NCBI GenBank assembly: GCA_020346205.1
Contig: CP070776.1
Span: 837,500 to 855,262, forward strand
Reading direction: 5' to 3'
DNA: 17,763 nucleotides
From: Deltaproteobacteria bacterium
GTDB taxonomy: Bacteria > Desulfobacterota > Desulfobulbia > Desulfobulbales > BM004
In this document: piece by piece, positions 1 to 8,386 of the stretch
Layout of the letters: every line of letters begins with the position of its first letter
How positions within the stretch are numbered: position 1 is the stretch's first letter
The notes under the pieces: generated by a model
What the model was told of the DNA's origin: nothing
What the model saw: only the letters and a program-made list of their open reading frames with translations
Database searches by the model: none
Made by a program: the position numbers and the translations under genes

Positions 1-586
1 ACCGTTCTTTGTATTTGTAATAGGAAAGACTGCCGTCCAGTTCAGAAACGATCATGCGTGGCAGGATCGGCAAGGCAACCAGCTGGGAATGTGAATGTTC
101 AAGAGAAGCTCCAGCTCCCTTGCCACTGTTTTTAAAGACCATTACATATTTAAAGCGGGGATCACGGCCCAGATCAAGCAACCGGTCTCGAAAGGCCCAG
201 AAGAGGTAAAGCATCCGGTCTGGAGAAAGATTGGTGAATGTATCATCATGGTTGGGGCTTTCTATAATAACTTCATGGGCCCCTATGCCATTCATTTTAT
301 CGTAGATCCCAACCCCTTCCTTGTTGAGATCTCCTTCTATGACTAATGCGGGATATTTGTTCGGCACGACCCTGAGTTCCCAACCCGGAGAATTAGGTGG
401 TTGGGACGGGGTGCGCCCGTAGGCTAGTACTTCTGCTGGAGTAGTATTCTCATTGCCAGGACAGAGAGGGCAAAAACCTCCCTTGACTATCTGTTCCTGT
501 ATAACAAAATCTGTTGGACGTCTGCTTCGCTCCTTAGCAATGATTATCCAGCGACCGAGGATTGGATCCTTACGTAACTCTGGCAT
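1..586 (-). CDS. galT: Galactose-1-phosphate uridylyltransferase, 3' part outside window
   Basis: GalT transfers UMP between UDP-glucose and galactose-1-phosphate in the Leloir pathway. The open minus frame starts at the ATG at 586 (MPELRKDPILGRW) and stays open for 195 codons to the left edge, so the C-terminal part lies outside. Family signatures are all visible: the zinc pair C39/C42 in FCPLCPGNE, a third zinc ligand H113 in SPNHDD, and the active-site motif HSHSQ with H164 (zinc) and H166, the residue uridylylated in E. coli GalT. It starts only 6 nt after the dksA stop and has no clear Shine-Dalgarno sequence, so it is probably translated by coupling to dksA in one transcript. Such GalT homologues in this group may also act as sugar-1-phosphate adenylyl/uridylyltransferases; exact substrate is inferred. 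Confidence 0.93.
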   Translation of the reverse strand, partial: MPELRKDPILGRWIIIAKERSRRPTDFVIQEQIVKGGFCPLCPGNENTTPAEVLAYGRTPSQPPNSPGWELRVVPNKYPALVIEGDLNKEGVGIYDKMNGIGAHEVIIESPNHDDTFTNLSPDRMLYLFWAFRDRLLDLGRDPRFKYVMVFKNSGKGAGASLEHSHSQLVALPILPRMIVSELDGSLSYYKYKER

Positions 587-592
587 ATTTTT

Positions 593-958
593 TTACGGTT
601 GGGCATGTTCTTTTTCGTGCTGTTCCTGCGCGGTCTTACATTTAACACACAACGTAGTAACCGGCCTGGCTTCCAGCCGCTTGATGGAAATATCCTCATC
701 ACAGCTTTCACATATTCCGTAAGTCCCATTTTCTAAACGCTCAAGGGCTTCCTTGATCTTAGCAAGAAGCTTTCTTTCTCGGTCTCGGATACGCAGCTCA
801 AAATTACGGTTGGATTCTGCCGTAGCCCTATCTGCAGGATCAGGATAGTTATCACTCTGATCAGTCATTTCCAGTAGTGTTTTCTCAGCTTCATCCAATA
901 TGTCTTGGCTCATGCCCTCAAGCTTAGCCTTAAAGTGCGCCTGTTGTTTCTTGTTCAT
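593..958 (-). CDS. dksA: RNA polymerase-binding transcription factor DksA
   Basis: DksA binds the secondary channel of RNA polymerase and works with ppGpp to retune rRNA and amino-acid promoters. The 121-residue protein has the coiled-coil tip motif DPADRATAE around residues 40-48, matching the functional D-x-x-D-x-A tip of E. coli DksA, and a C4 zinc finger made of CESC and CVKC separated by 17 residues. It is shorter than the 151-residue E. coli protein because of a reduced N-terminus, which is common in Desulfobacterota. The ATG at 958 is preceded by GGAG about 8 nt upstream. It lies upstream of galT with a 6-nt gap and probably shares its mRNA. All four zinc cysteines are kept, so it is the canonical form rather than the cysteine-poor paralogue. 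Confidence 0.95.
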   Translation of the reverse strand: MNKKQQAHFKAKLEGMSQDILDEAEKTLLEMTDQSDNYPDPADRATAESNRNFELRIRDRERKLLAKIKEALERLENGTYGICESCDEDISIKRLEARPVTTLCVKCKTAQEQHEKEHAQP

Positions 959-1094
959 AGCTCCTACTCCAGATGTGTCCTCTAAATATCCTCTTTGATA
1001 CTGCGTACTGTTTTGAAAAAAATGAACTCTTATGCCTCTATCCTAATTAGTGCAAACATGGACCATATTTCCACCAATGTTATGAAGGAGTCGA

Positions 1095-1122
1095 ATATTA
1101 TTGATTTGGGTGTCTTTGTCAA
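1095..1122 (-). promoter_or_regulatory. Predicted sigma70-type promoter for dksA-galT
   Basis: On the minus strand TTGACA (1117-1122) is followed after 16 nt by TAATAT (1095-1100, 4 of 6 consensus bases). Transcription would start near 1088, leaving a leader of about 130 nt before dksA. The -35 is perfect but the -10 is only fair. The rest of the 959-1230 gap between dnaJ and dksA holds no ORF I believe; a CCAGT/ACTGG inverted repeat just after dnaJ lacks a T-tract and is not a convincing terminator. Confidence 0.45.
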
Positions 1123-1230
1123 CAGCTTTACACATATCGTCAGCCGTTAAAGTAACATGAAAAACTGTGTCAAAGCTTTTAATGCCTTACCAGTCTAGCT
1201 TGTGAGCGAGGTACTGGCTAAAAATTTATC

Positions 1231-2361
1231 TTATTCTGTTTTACGTCCCAAGTGCAATAATTTCTTCAGCAATCCTTCTTCGCTGTCTTTTTCCTTTTTT
1301 CTCTCCAGTTCACCAAATTCCTGCAAAAGTTCCTTCTGTCTTTTTGTCAGCTTCTGGGGTGTTACCACTTTAACTTCGACAATCATATCACCGCGACCAT
1401 TGCCTCTTAAGTGAGGTACTCCTTCCTTTTCTAGGGTGAATCGCTGGCCGGTCTGAGTTGCTTTCGGGATCTTCAGTTTCTTCTTTCCATGAATAGTAGG
1501 GATTTCCGGATTACAACCCAGAGCTGCCTGGTCAAAATTCAAGGGATACTGGCAATAGATCAAATCACCCTGACGCTGAAAAAACTCATGTGGCTCAACA
1601 TGAATTATAACATATAGATCACCGGCAGGGCCACCCTTACGGCCTCCTTCCCCGGTATCCCTTAAGCGCATTTTAGCACCGGTATCAACTCCTGCTGGTA
1701 TTTTCAGAGCGACCTTCTTTTTACTTTTTACCAGGCCCACCCCATCACAGTCAGCACAGGGATCGTTGATTATTTCTCCTTCTCCGCGACACTGCGGACA
1801 GGTGGTACTCATTCTGAAAAAGCCCTGTGCCCTGATCACTTGCCCTCTGCCTTGACAGGCTGAACAGGTTTCTGCTTTATGGCCTGGGCGCAAACCTGTT
1901 CCTTCACAGGTCCAGCAGGTGTCTGGTCTTTCAATCTCAATATCCTTTGAAATTCCATGGACAGCTTCCATAAATGATATGGAAAGATCATAACGCAGGT
2001 CAGCCCCTCGCATGGGCCCTTGTTTTGAACGCCGCGTCTCGGCTCTGCCAAATCCGAAAATATCACCGAAAATATCTCCGAAGCTGGAAAATATATCCTC
2101 AAAGTCAGGTCCCTGGTAGCCCCTGCTCTTCAGACCCTCGTGGCCATAAGTATCGTAAATCTGACGTTTGTTGCTGTCAGAGAGGACCTCGTAAGCCTCG
2201 GTAGACTGCTTGAACTTTTCTTCAGCTTCCTGGTCTCCGGGATTACGATCCGGGTGGTACTTCATCGCCAGCTTTCGGTAGGCCTTTTTAATCTCATCAG
2301 GAGAGGCCGACCTTGCGACGCCAAGCGCCTCGTAATAGTCAAGCTCCATGGTGGAATTCAA
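1231..2361 (-). CDS. dnaJ: Chaperone protein DnaJ (Hsp40)
   Basis: DnaJ delivers unfolded clients to DnaK and stimulates its ATPase. All parts of a class A J-protein are present in 376 residues: the J domain with DYYEALGV and the HPD tripeptide (residues 36-38), a G/F-rich linker (about 82-105), four CxxCxGxG zinc motifs (C149/C152, C166/C169, C188/C191, C202/C205), and the C-terminal peptide-binding region. It overlaps the end of rpoZ by 4 nt. The start is debatable: a TTG at 2361 has a perfect AGGAGG 4 nt upstream, whereas an ATG at 2349 (MELDYYEAL) gives the usual DnaJ N-terminus length but sits 16 nt from that site. I list the TTG start because of the ribosome binding site. The basic, lysine-rich C-terminus (residues 345-376) is unremarkable. 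Confidence 0.95.
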   Translation of the reverse strand: MNSTMELDYYEALGVARSASPDEIKKAYRKLAMKYHPDRNPGDQEAEEKFKQSTEAYEVLSDSNKRQIYDTYGHEGLKSRGYQGPDFEDIFSSFGDIFGDIFGFGRAETRRSKQGPMRGADLRYDLSISFMEAVHGISKDIEIERPDTCWTCEGTGLRPGHKAETCSACQGRGQVIRAQGFFRMSTTCPQCRGEGEIINDPCADCDGVGLVKSKKKVALKIPAGVDTGAKMRLRDTGEGGRKGGPAGDLYVIIHVEPHEFFQRQGDLIYCQYPLNFDQAALGCNPEIPTIHGKKKLKIPKATQTGQRFTLEKEGVPHLRGNGRGDMIVEVKVVTPQKLTKRQKELLQEFGELERKKEKDSEEGLLKKLLHLGRKTE

Positions 2362-2642
2362 GCTGCCTCCTGGGAAGTTTGCTTATCCGAATTATCATGT
2401 TCAGCATCAACTGCTGAGTGCTCATCCTCAAGCTTCGGCAGTTCCAGAATATTATCAAACATAACTTCGCCGGCGGCTATCTCCCGCAGCGCCATGACAA
2501 CTTCCTTGTTTTTTCTCGGCGCTATTAATAAGGGAGCTCCCTGCCTTCTTTGCTTAACCCGCTCAACCGCCAAATGAACTAAACTGAAACGGTTGTCATC
2601 ACCAATTTTTTCCAAGCAGTCTTCAACTGTAATACGTGCCAT
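2358..2642 (-). CDS. rpoZ: DNA-directed RNA polymerase omega subunit
   Basis: Omega binds the beta' subunit, assists RNA polymerase assembly and forms part of a ppGpp site. The 94-residue protein shows the family pattern: [19 protein letters not shown] at the N-terminus, followed by [11 protein letters not shown] (the conserved hydrophobic/Arg helix) and [13 protein letters not shown]. The C-terminal third (from about residue 66) is acidic, low in complexity and typical of the variable tail. The ATG at 2642 has AAGGAG about 10 nt upstream. The stop overlaps the dnaJ TTG start. Pairing omega with DnaJ in one operon, and having DksA next to it, puts two stringent-response RNA polymerase factors side by side. 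Confidence 0.93.
   Translation of the reverse strand: MARITVEDCLEKIGDDNRFSLVHLAVERVKQRRQGAPLLIAPRKNKEVVMALREIAAGEVMFDNILELPKLEDEHSAVDAEHDNSDKQTSQEAA
2366..2371 (-). promoter_or_regulatory. Shine-Dalgarno AGGAGG inside the end of rpoZ
   Basis: A perfect AGGAGG on the minus strand lies within the last codons of rpoZ. It is 4 nt from the TTG at 2361 and 16 nt from the ATG at 2349. The spacing favours the TTG start of dnaJ and couples its translation to the end of rpoZ. Confidence 0.6.
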
Positions 2643-2702
2643 AAATTTAAATCTCCTTATATAAAATACCAGGCTTCAAGTGTCCGTCCTAAAAACGGAT
2701 AG

Positions 2703-2730
2703 AATATAATCATTCAAAGGAAAATCGCAA
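2703..2730 (-). promoter_or_regulatory. Predicted promoter for rpoZ-dnaJ
   Basis: On the minus strand TTGCGA (2725-2730, 4 of 6) and TATATT (2703-2708, 5 of 6) are 16 nt apart. Transcription would begin near 2696, about 55 nt before rpoZ. It lies in the 126-bp gap after purA. The overlapping short GCAAA/TTTGC repeat there is too weak to call a purA terminator. Confidence 0.4.
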
Positions 2731-2768
2731 AGCTTTTTTGCAAATGAAATGACCAGACAGGTTGATTA

Positions 2769-4067
<1,299 letters not shown>

Positions 4068-4153
4068 TTACATTCTCCTCAAAACTGATTCAAGCATATA
4101 TATATGTTATATGAGTATGAAAAAAAATACAGTGAAAAATTTCAGCGACAGCA

Positions 4154-4182
4154 ACCATAGTCAAAGGTTTCCCAAAAGTCAA
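4154..4182 (-). promoter_or_regulatory. Predicted promoter for purA
   Basis: On the minus strand TTGACT (4177-4182, 5 of 6) is followed after 17 nt by TATGGT (4154-4159, 4 of 6). Predicted start is near 4147, giving a leader of about 80 nt. Confidence 0.4.
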
Positions 4183-4211
4183 TCAGACCTGTTCAGGATG
4201 ATCACAGATTC

Positions 4212-4240
4212 TTGACACCCACCTTTAAATACCGTAGATT
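4212..4240 (+). promoter_or_regulatory. Predicted sigma70-type promoter for tatB-tatC
   Basis: TTGACA (4212-4217, 6 of 6) and TAGATT (4235-4240, 4 of 6) with the ideal 17-nt spacer. Predicted start is near 4247, about 155 nt before the tatB ATG. The spacer and positions are read directly from the sequence; activity is inferred. Confidence 0.6.
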
Positions 4241-4403
4241 GCGGGCTGAACCTGTTTATGATTTTTTGTAATTGCCAATCCAGTACTTCCAGCAAGATAT
4301 CTGAATTTTATTCTTGCCGTTTTGAATTACGTTTAAATGGACTGAGTAAGGTAAGTTATCATTTAATAAATTTAAATCTCAAAGTCTAAGGTATTCATCT
4401 ACA

Positions 4404-4784
4404 ATGTTTGGTATAGGACTTCCGGAACTGCTCCTGATCATGGCTGTTGCCTTGATTGTAGTTGGGCCCGAGAAACTGCCCGAGTTGGCCAAGTCTCTGG
4501 GCAAGGGCATACTTGAGCTCAAAAAAGCCGCTTCCAGTCTAAAGGAAAGCCTTGACGAAGAGGAAATAGAAACTCCTGGCTGGGAGCCCCAGGATAAGAA
4601 CGACCAGCCCGATAAACTTCTTGATGCCTACAAGAACCTCCCAGAAGATGCCATGCCGGAAAAACCTGAATCAATAGATGCTGAAGGAACAGATACTGAG
4701 CAAATCACTGAGACTGAAGAGGACAGTGATACAACTTCTGCTGAAGCAGATACCGACAGCGAGAAAAACAAAAATACCTCATGA
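4404..4784 (+). CDS. tatB: Sec-independent translocase subunit TatB (TatA/B family)
   Basis: TatA/B-family protein of the twin-arginine pathway, which exports folded, often cofactor-bearing proteins across the inner membrane. The 126 residues comprise one N-terminal transmembrane helix (about 5-20, [13 protein letters not shown]), the hinge [13 protein letters not shown] (21-33), an amphipathic helix (about 34-52), then a long acidic, Ser/Thr-rich tail. The glutamate at position 8 and Gly-Pro rather than Phe-Gly at the hinge are TatB-like features, so I call TatB rather than TatA. No second TatA-type gene lies in the window; either this protein does both jobs or tatA is elsewhere. Its stop overlaps the tatC ATG by 4 nt. 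Confidence 0.88.
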   Translation: MFGIGLPELLLIMAVALIVVGPEKLPELAKSLGKGILELKKAASSLKESLDEEEIETPGWEPQDKNDQPDKLLDAYKNLPEDAMPEKPESIDAEGTDTEQITETEEDSDTTSAEADTDSEKNKNTS

Positions 4785-5530
4785 TAACTACCTCGGGCCA
4801 TCTTGAAGAATTGCGCCAGAGGCTGATTGTCTCTTTTGGTGCAATATTTTTCTTTGCTGTTCTCTCCTATATTTTCGCAGAGCAAATTGCCCGTTTTTTC
4901 ATGACCCCTCTCTTTCTTGCCTCGCCAAACCTGATAAAGCTTGTTTACACAAATCTAACTGAGGCATTCATAACCTACATCAAGCTCTCTCTTCTCCTCG
5001 GCATCATTTTCAGTATCCCTGTTCTGTTGTATGAACTGTGGATGTTTATCGCACCGGGGTTGCATACAAGTGAGAAGAAAACTGTCCTTATAGTCGTATT
5101 CTGGGCCACCCTGCTTTTTGCCGGCGGTGCAACCTTTGCCTTTTTTATTGTCCTGCCCAAGGCCCTGCACTTTTTCATGGGTTTTGCAAACCCGCAGCTA
5201 ACACCTTTGCCAAAGCTTTCAGGCTATCTCACCTTTGTGGCACGCACCTCTCTAGCCTTCGGGCTGGCCTTTGAAATCCCCTTTCTCATGGTGGCAGCTG
5301 CAAAAATAGGCTGGGTCAGGCGCGACTATTTTTCCACAAGACGCAAATATTTTTATCCTGCTATCTTGCTGCTGTCAGTTCTTCTTGCTGCAGGAGATCT
5401 TATGGCAGCGGTTCTCCTATGTCTGCCGCTTTTTGCCCTTTACGAAGCAGGTATTGTTATTATCAGGCTTTTCACAAAAAAACCTGATATCAGTGATGCA
5501 CTGTCCAGTGACCTGGATGATGAAGATTAG
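4781..5530 (+). CDS. tatC: Sec-independent translocase subunit TatC
   Basis: TatC is the signal-peptide receptor of the Tat translocase. The 249 residues carry six predicted membrane helices and the family signatures HLEELRQRL at the N-terminus, [14 protein letters not shown] followed by the conserved Glu in TSEKK (equivalent of E. coli E103), FGLAFEIP with the membrane-embedded Glu (E170 equivalent), and a conserved Asp after helix 4 (AAGD, where E. coli has PPD). Loss of the usual Pro before that Asp is a mild variation. The ATG overlaps the tatB stop (ATGA), so the two are translationally coupled. The C-terminal tail is acidic. Convergent with ppsR; the 133-bp gap holds only a weak hairpin. 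Confidence 0.95.
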   Translation: MITTSGHLEELRQRLIVSFGAIFFFAVLSYIFAEQIARFFMTPLFLASPNLIKLVYTNLTEAFITYIKLSLLLGIIFSIPVLLYELWMFIAPGLHTSEKKTVLIVVFWATLLFAGGATFAFFIVLPKALHFFMGFANPQLTPLPKLSGYLTFVARTSLAFGLAFEIPFLMVAAAKIGWVRRDYFSTRRKYFYPAILLLSVLLAAGDLMAAVLLCLPLFALYEAGIVIIRLFTKKPDISDALSSDLDDED

Positions 5531-5663
5531 TATTTTAAACAACAATGGAAGATAACTTTATTGATTATCGAGGCAATACCTGAGGTGCCCCCAGGGACGT
5601 CAGGACACGTCTGAAATTTGCCAGGTGAATCCCTTGGTTTAAAAAATTTTGTTTATTCGTTTC

Positions 5664-6482
5664 TTATAGAATATACTTTTTCTTGATCCCCAGTTCCTGC
5701 ATTACCTGGGTTGCTGTTTCCTCTATGGATTTACCTGCAGATGAGACAATGGGGATGTGTGACTTCATGTAAATCTGTTCGGCCTGCTTCAACTCCTCAA
5801 CGCATGTTGAGAGCTTGGCATATTTGCTTCCGGGATAGCGTTTTTCCCTTGCACTGTGCAGCTGCTGCGGCGAGGTTGTCAATGCAACCACCCGGCTCTT
5901 GTTCTGCCGAATCATGCTAGGTACCCTGTAGCTGTTCAGGTATTCTGAGGTAAGAGGGAAATTGGCTGATTTAAGGCCCATCTGGGTTGCCAGGAAAACA
6001 GAGACCGGTGTTTTGCCTGAGCGGGAAACTCCCAGAAGTATGATATCGGCTTCATCATACTCTCCCATCTTAGTCCCGTCATCATGGGCCAGACAGTAAT
6101 GGATGGCCTCAACCCTTCTATTCATGGTGACATCGCTCGGATGCCTGGCAAAACCAGGCTCCCTGACGGCATCTGTTTCAAGGCATGTTTCAAGCCTTTC
6201 CAGAAACTCTCCATAGGCTTCAAAATATTCCACTTCAGGTGTATCAAACACCGCACGTACTTTCGGATCAAGTATGGTGCTGAAAATTATCGGTCTCCTG
6301 CCGCCGGAACGCTTCATTATATAGGCCATGGTCTTTTTGGCCTCGGCAACAGTCCGGATAAAAGGGAACTTCTCTTCATAGAAATTGACCTCCGGAAACT
6401 GGCATATAAGGGCCTGTCCCAGATTGGTTACCAGAATACCGGTGCTGTCTGAAATATAATAAATGTCCTTTGAACTCCACAT
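5664..6482 (-). CDS. ppsR: Phosphoenolpyruvate synthase regulatory protein (DUF299 kinase/pyrophosphorylase)
   Basis: PpsR-type proteins switch PEP synthase or pyruvate phosphate dikinase on and off: ADP-dependent Thr phosphorylation inactivates, Pi-dependent phosphorolysis reactivates. The 272-residue protein begins with IYYISDSTG (7-15), the conserved N-terminal motif, and carries the P-loop-like GVSRSGKTP at 151-159, followed by ANFPLTSE. Length is normal. The ATG at 6482 has AAGGAG 9 nt upstream. It is the last gene of a four-gene minus-strand operon, 29 nt after the SagB-type gene. The regulated PEP synthase or dikinase itself is not in the window. Family assignment is firm; which target enzyme is used is not visible. 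Confidence 0.93.
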   Translation of the reverse strand: MWSSKDIYYISDSTGILVTNLGQALICQFPEVNFYEEKFPFIRTVAEAKKTMAYIMKRSGGRRPIIFSTILDPKVRAVFDTPEVEYFEAYGEFLERLETCLETDAVREPGFARHPSDVTMNRRVEAIHYCLAHDDGTKMGEYDEADIILLGVSRSGKTPVSVFLATQMGLKSANFPLTSEYLNSYRVPSMIRQNKSRVVALTTSPQQLHSAREKRYPGSKYAKLSTCVEELKQAEQIYMKSHIPIVSSAGKSIEETATQVMQELGIKKKYIL

Positions 6483-6511
6483 TTCTCAAGACTCCTTAGA
6501 AGTTGCGGTAT

Positions 6512-7246
6512 TTATATTTTTGCGCCAACTGAAGCCAGGTAGATGACTGATTCCTCTTCACCGTCAAGACCAAGAAGGCTGTTTAAGCTGTCATCGTAAA
6601 AAGCCGCTACCGGACAGGCTCCGAGTTCCAATGCTTCGGCTGCCAGAAGCAGGTTCTGACAGATATGCCCTGCATCCATCATAACATAGCGCAGGCCCCT
6701 GTGTCCGTATTTGGAGAAATTTCTTCGCAGAATTGCCGACCAAATAAAAACCACACCGGCCTTGGCCATAAAATTCTGACCAAGTGCTGCCTCTGCAACC
6801 TTTTTTCCAAAATTTCCAGTTTCAATTTTCCCTAGACTGAAATCTGCGGGCTGAAAATGATAAAGCCCCGGGGATAATGAATCAACATTCTGGATAGAAA
6901 GATAAGTCTCAACAGGATAGAGTGCCCCGGCTGAAGGCGCAGTCCTGAAGAAATAACTGCCTGCCCTGCCACTTATTCCCTGGCTGGCCCAAAGAAGCAT
7001 AGCCAGATTCCTCAATGTCAGTGTTTTATTTTCATATTGTCTGCAGGAGCGCCTATGCTGTAATATTTCCTTAAAGCTTTTTTTTATATCCCAGTCAGTG
7101 GGTAGAGCAATTTTCTCAACCCCTTCATAATGTTTGTAGGGCTGTGCCGGTGCAATATCCATCCGGGCCCTGCTCCAGATGGTCTGTTCGTCAAACTTTG
7201 TTTCCTGCAAAAAAATGTAGCCGAGCGACCTTTTTAATTCGTCCAT
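6512..7246 (-). CDS. SagB-type nitroreductase / dehydrogenase
   Basis: FMN-dependent oxidoreductase of the SagB/ThcOx family. Members next to cyclodehydratases oxidise azolines to azoles in peptide natural products, but many stand alone with unknown substrates. The 244 residues show the nitroreductase fold signatures: RRSCRQY (about 66-72), LAMLLWASQGIS, the FMN-contacting TAPSAGALYPVETY segment, YVMMDAGH, and the C-terminal ELGACPVAAF. A TTG two codons further upstream (7252) is possible, but the AAAGG at 7254-7258 is 7 nt from the ATG at 7246 and only 1 nt from the TTG, so I use the ATG. It lies 24 nt after the NahK-like kinase and 29 nt before ppsR. No YcaO cyclodehydratase, precursor peptide or exporter is nearby, so a RiPP role is not supported. 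Confidence 0.88.
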   Translation of the reverse strand: MDELKRSLGYIFLQETKFDEQTIWSRARMDIAPAQPYKHYEGVEKIALPTDWDIKKSFKEILQHRRSCRQYENKTLTLRNLAMLLWASQGISGRAGSYFFRTAPSAGALYPVETYLSIQNVDSLSPGLYHFQPADFSLGKIETGNFGKKVAEAALGQNFMAKAGVVFIWSAILRRNFSKYGHRGLRYVMMDAGHICQNLLLAAEALELGACPVAAFYDDSLNSLLGLDGEEESVIYLASVGAKI

Positions 7247-7253
7247 GTGCAAA

Positions 7254-7258
7254 CCTTT
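7254..7258 (-). promoter_or_regulatory. Shine-Dalgarno AAAGG deciding the SagB-type start
   Basis: AAAGG on the minus strand is 7 nt from the ATG at 7246 and only 1 nt from the alternative TTG at 7252, so it favours the ATG. Confidence 0.5.
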
Positions 7259-7270
7259 ATATTTAATGTC

Positions 7271-8386
7271 TTAAGATTTTTTTTTCTGAACTGAACGGCA
7301 CTCTTCAATAACTTTTCTGATTTTCTCCTCCTGTTGTTCAATGCTCTCAACCAGTCTGAACTGGACCATGGCCCGGTCCAGGTTATGAGCCGGGTGGCTT
7401 ACTTTGAAATAAACATTACCCTTCAAATAGTCAGTGAAGAAGCGAAGTCCCAATTCAAAGGGAATCAACCTGATAGAATCGAAGAGAAAATCAAAATCTG
7501 CTTCTGTCAGTAAACCTTGTGAAGTTTTAATATAGCCGGACAATAACGCTTCACAACACTTGAGATCAAAATAGACCTTAGAAAAATCAGCTGTCTCCTC
7601 ACCCACTGCATTACAGCTGGAACGAAGACAGTCACCGATATCGTACTGTACCAGGCCGGGCATAATGGTATCCATGTCAATGATGCTGACAGCCTTACCT
7701 GTTTTACTGTCTACCATTATGTTATTGATCTTTGGATCACCATGGATGACGCGAACCTTCAGTAACTTATTCCTGCGGGCATTTTCCAGGACAGGAGCCC
7801 ATCTCCTCCTGTCCTCGACAAACTGCCGGCAGATTTTTTCCAGACCTGAAGATTTTCCATCCGGACGTAAAGCATCATCATACTGCCTGAGGTAATTTTC
7901 GATATTGTGAAAACCTGGCAAGGTATCATGCAACAGTTCAGGATTAAGATCATTGTTCAGCCAGTGAAATATGCCTAAAGCACGACCCGCTTCCCTGGCA
8001 TCATCCTGACTGGAAATCTGCTCCAGGGGTGTTGCCTTTTTGATGAAGTTCAAAGCCCGCCAGAAAGCTCCATCTTCGTCAATAAAATAATCCCTGCCTT
8101 CCTTTGTTTTAATTCCGCAAAGTACTTGCCAGTTTATATCTAGCCCGCTGTCCCCTGCTTGCACTCTATTCTTGATGTGCTTACTTACAAGGTTCAGGTT
8201 ATGCATAATTGCTGCAGGCTTCTGGAATACCTCTGTGTTGATACGCTGCAGAATAAACCGGTTTGCACCGTCATTAAATTTTACCAGGTAGGTATCATGG
8301 ATAATTCCCTGGCCGTATTGCTTAACTCCAGAAACTGTTTCATCATGTGTGATAAAACTCTCTGCAACATGCACAACCTTATCCAT
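7271..8386 (-). CDS. NahK-like aminoglycoside phosphotransferase-family kinase
   Basis: A small-molecule kinase of the APH fold, closest in style to N-acetylhexosamine 1-kinase (NahK), which phosphorylates GlcNAc/GalNAc at C1. Visible: the nucleotide-binding region with YGQGIIHDTYLV (24-35), the catalytic loop IHGDPKINNIM (214-224, with H215, D217, N222), the metal-binding IIDMDT (235-240) and the QYDIGDCLRS motif. The stop of the upstream gene is at 8379-8381, and the ATG at 8386 overlaps it by 8 nt with CAGGA about 8 nt upstream; a longer frame from 8434 would add 16 residues overlapping the neighbour by 56 nt and is less likely. A C1 sugar kinase would supply sugar-1-phosphates of the kind GalT-like enzymes use, but galT is about 7 kb away, so that link is only a guess. 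Substrate is unproven. Confidence 0.8.
   Translation of the reverse strand: MDKVVHVAESFITHDETVSGVKQYGQGIIHDTYLVKFNDGANRFILQRINTEVFQKPAAIMHNLNLVSKHIKNRVQAGDSGLDINWQVLCGIKTKEGRDYFIDEDGAFWRALNFIKKATPLEQISSQDDAREAGRALGIFHWLNNDLNPELLHDTLPGFHNIENYLRQYDDALRPDGKSSGLEKICRQFVEDRRRWAPVLENARRNKLLKVRVIHGDPKINNIMVDSKTGKAVSIIDMDTIMPGLVQYDIGDCLRSSCNAVGEETADFSKVYFDLKCCEALLSGYIKTSQGLLTEADFDFLFDSIRLIPFELGLRFFTDYLKGNVYFKVSHPAHNLDRAMVQFRLVESIEQQEEKIRKVIEECRSVQKKKS

Larger units (their letters stand above)
4068..4403. other. Divergent intergenic region between purA and tatB (336 bp)
   Basis: No ORF or structured RNA could be supported here. It holds a minus-strand promoter for purA (4154-4182), a plus-strand promoter for tatB-tatC (4212-4240), an AT-rich 12-bp palindrome CATATATATATG at 4095-4106 in the purA leader, and about 155 nt of tatB leader with no convincing hairpin. 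Confidence 0.7.

Noticed and set aside
95..346. Plus-strand open frames over the left edge (95-346, 453-722)
   Set aside because: They lie opposite galT and dksA, whose proteins carry intact family motifs; the plus-strand products resemble nothing.
2728..2742. GCAAA/TTTGC repeat after purA as a terminator
   Set aside because: Five A/T-rich pairs, a minimal loop, and overlap with the predicted rpoZ -35 element.
5621..5640. Weak hairpin CCAGG/CCTTGG followed by TTT between tatC and ppsR as a terminator
   Set aside because: Only five pairs with a bulge or wobble, and a three-base T-tract; not enough to call, though convergent genes make a terminator likely somewhere here.
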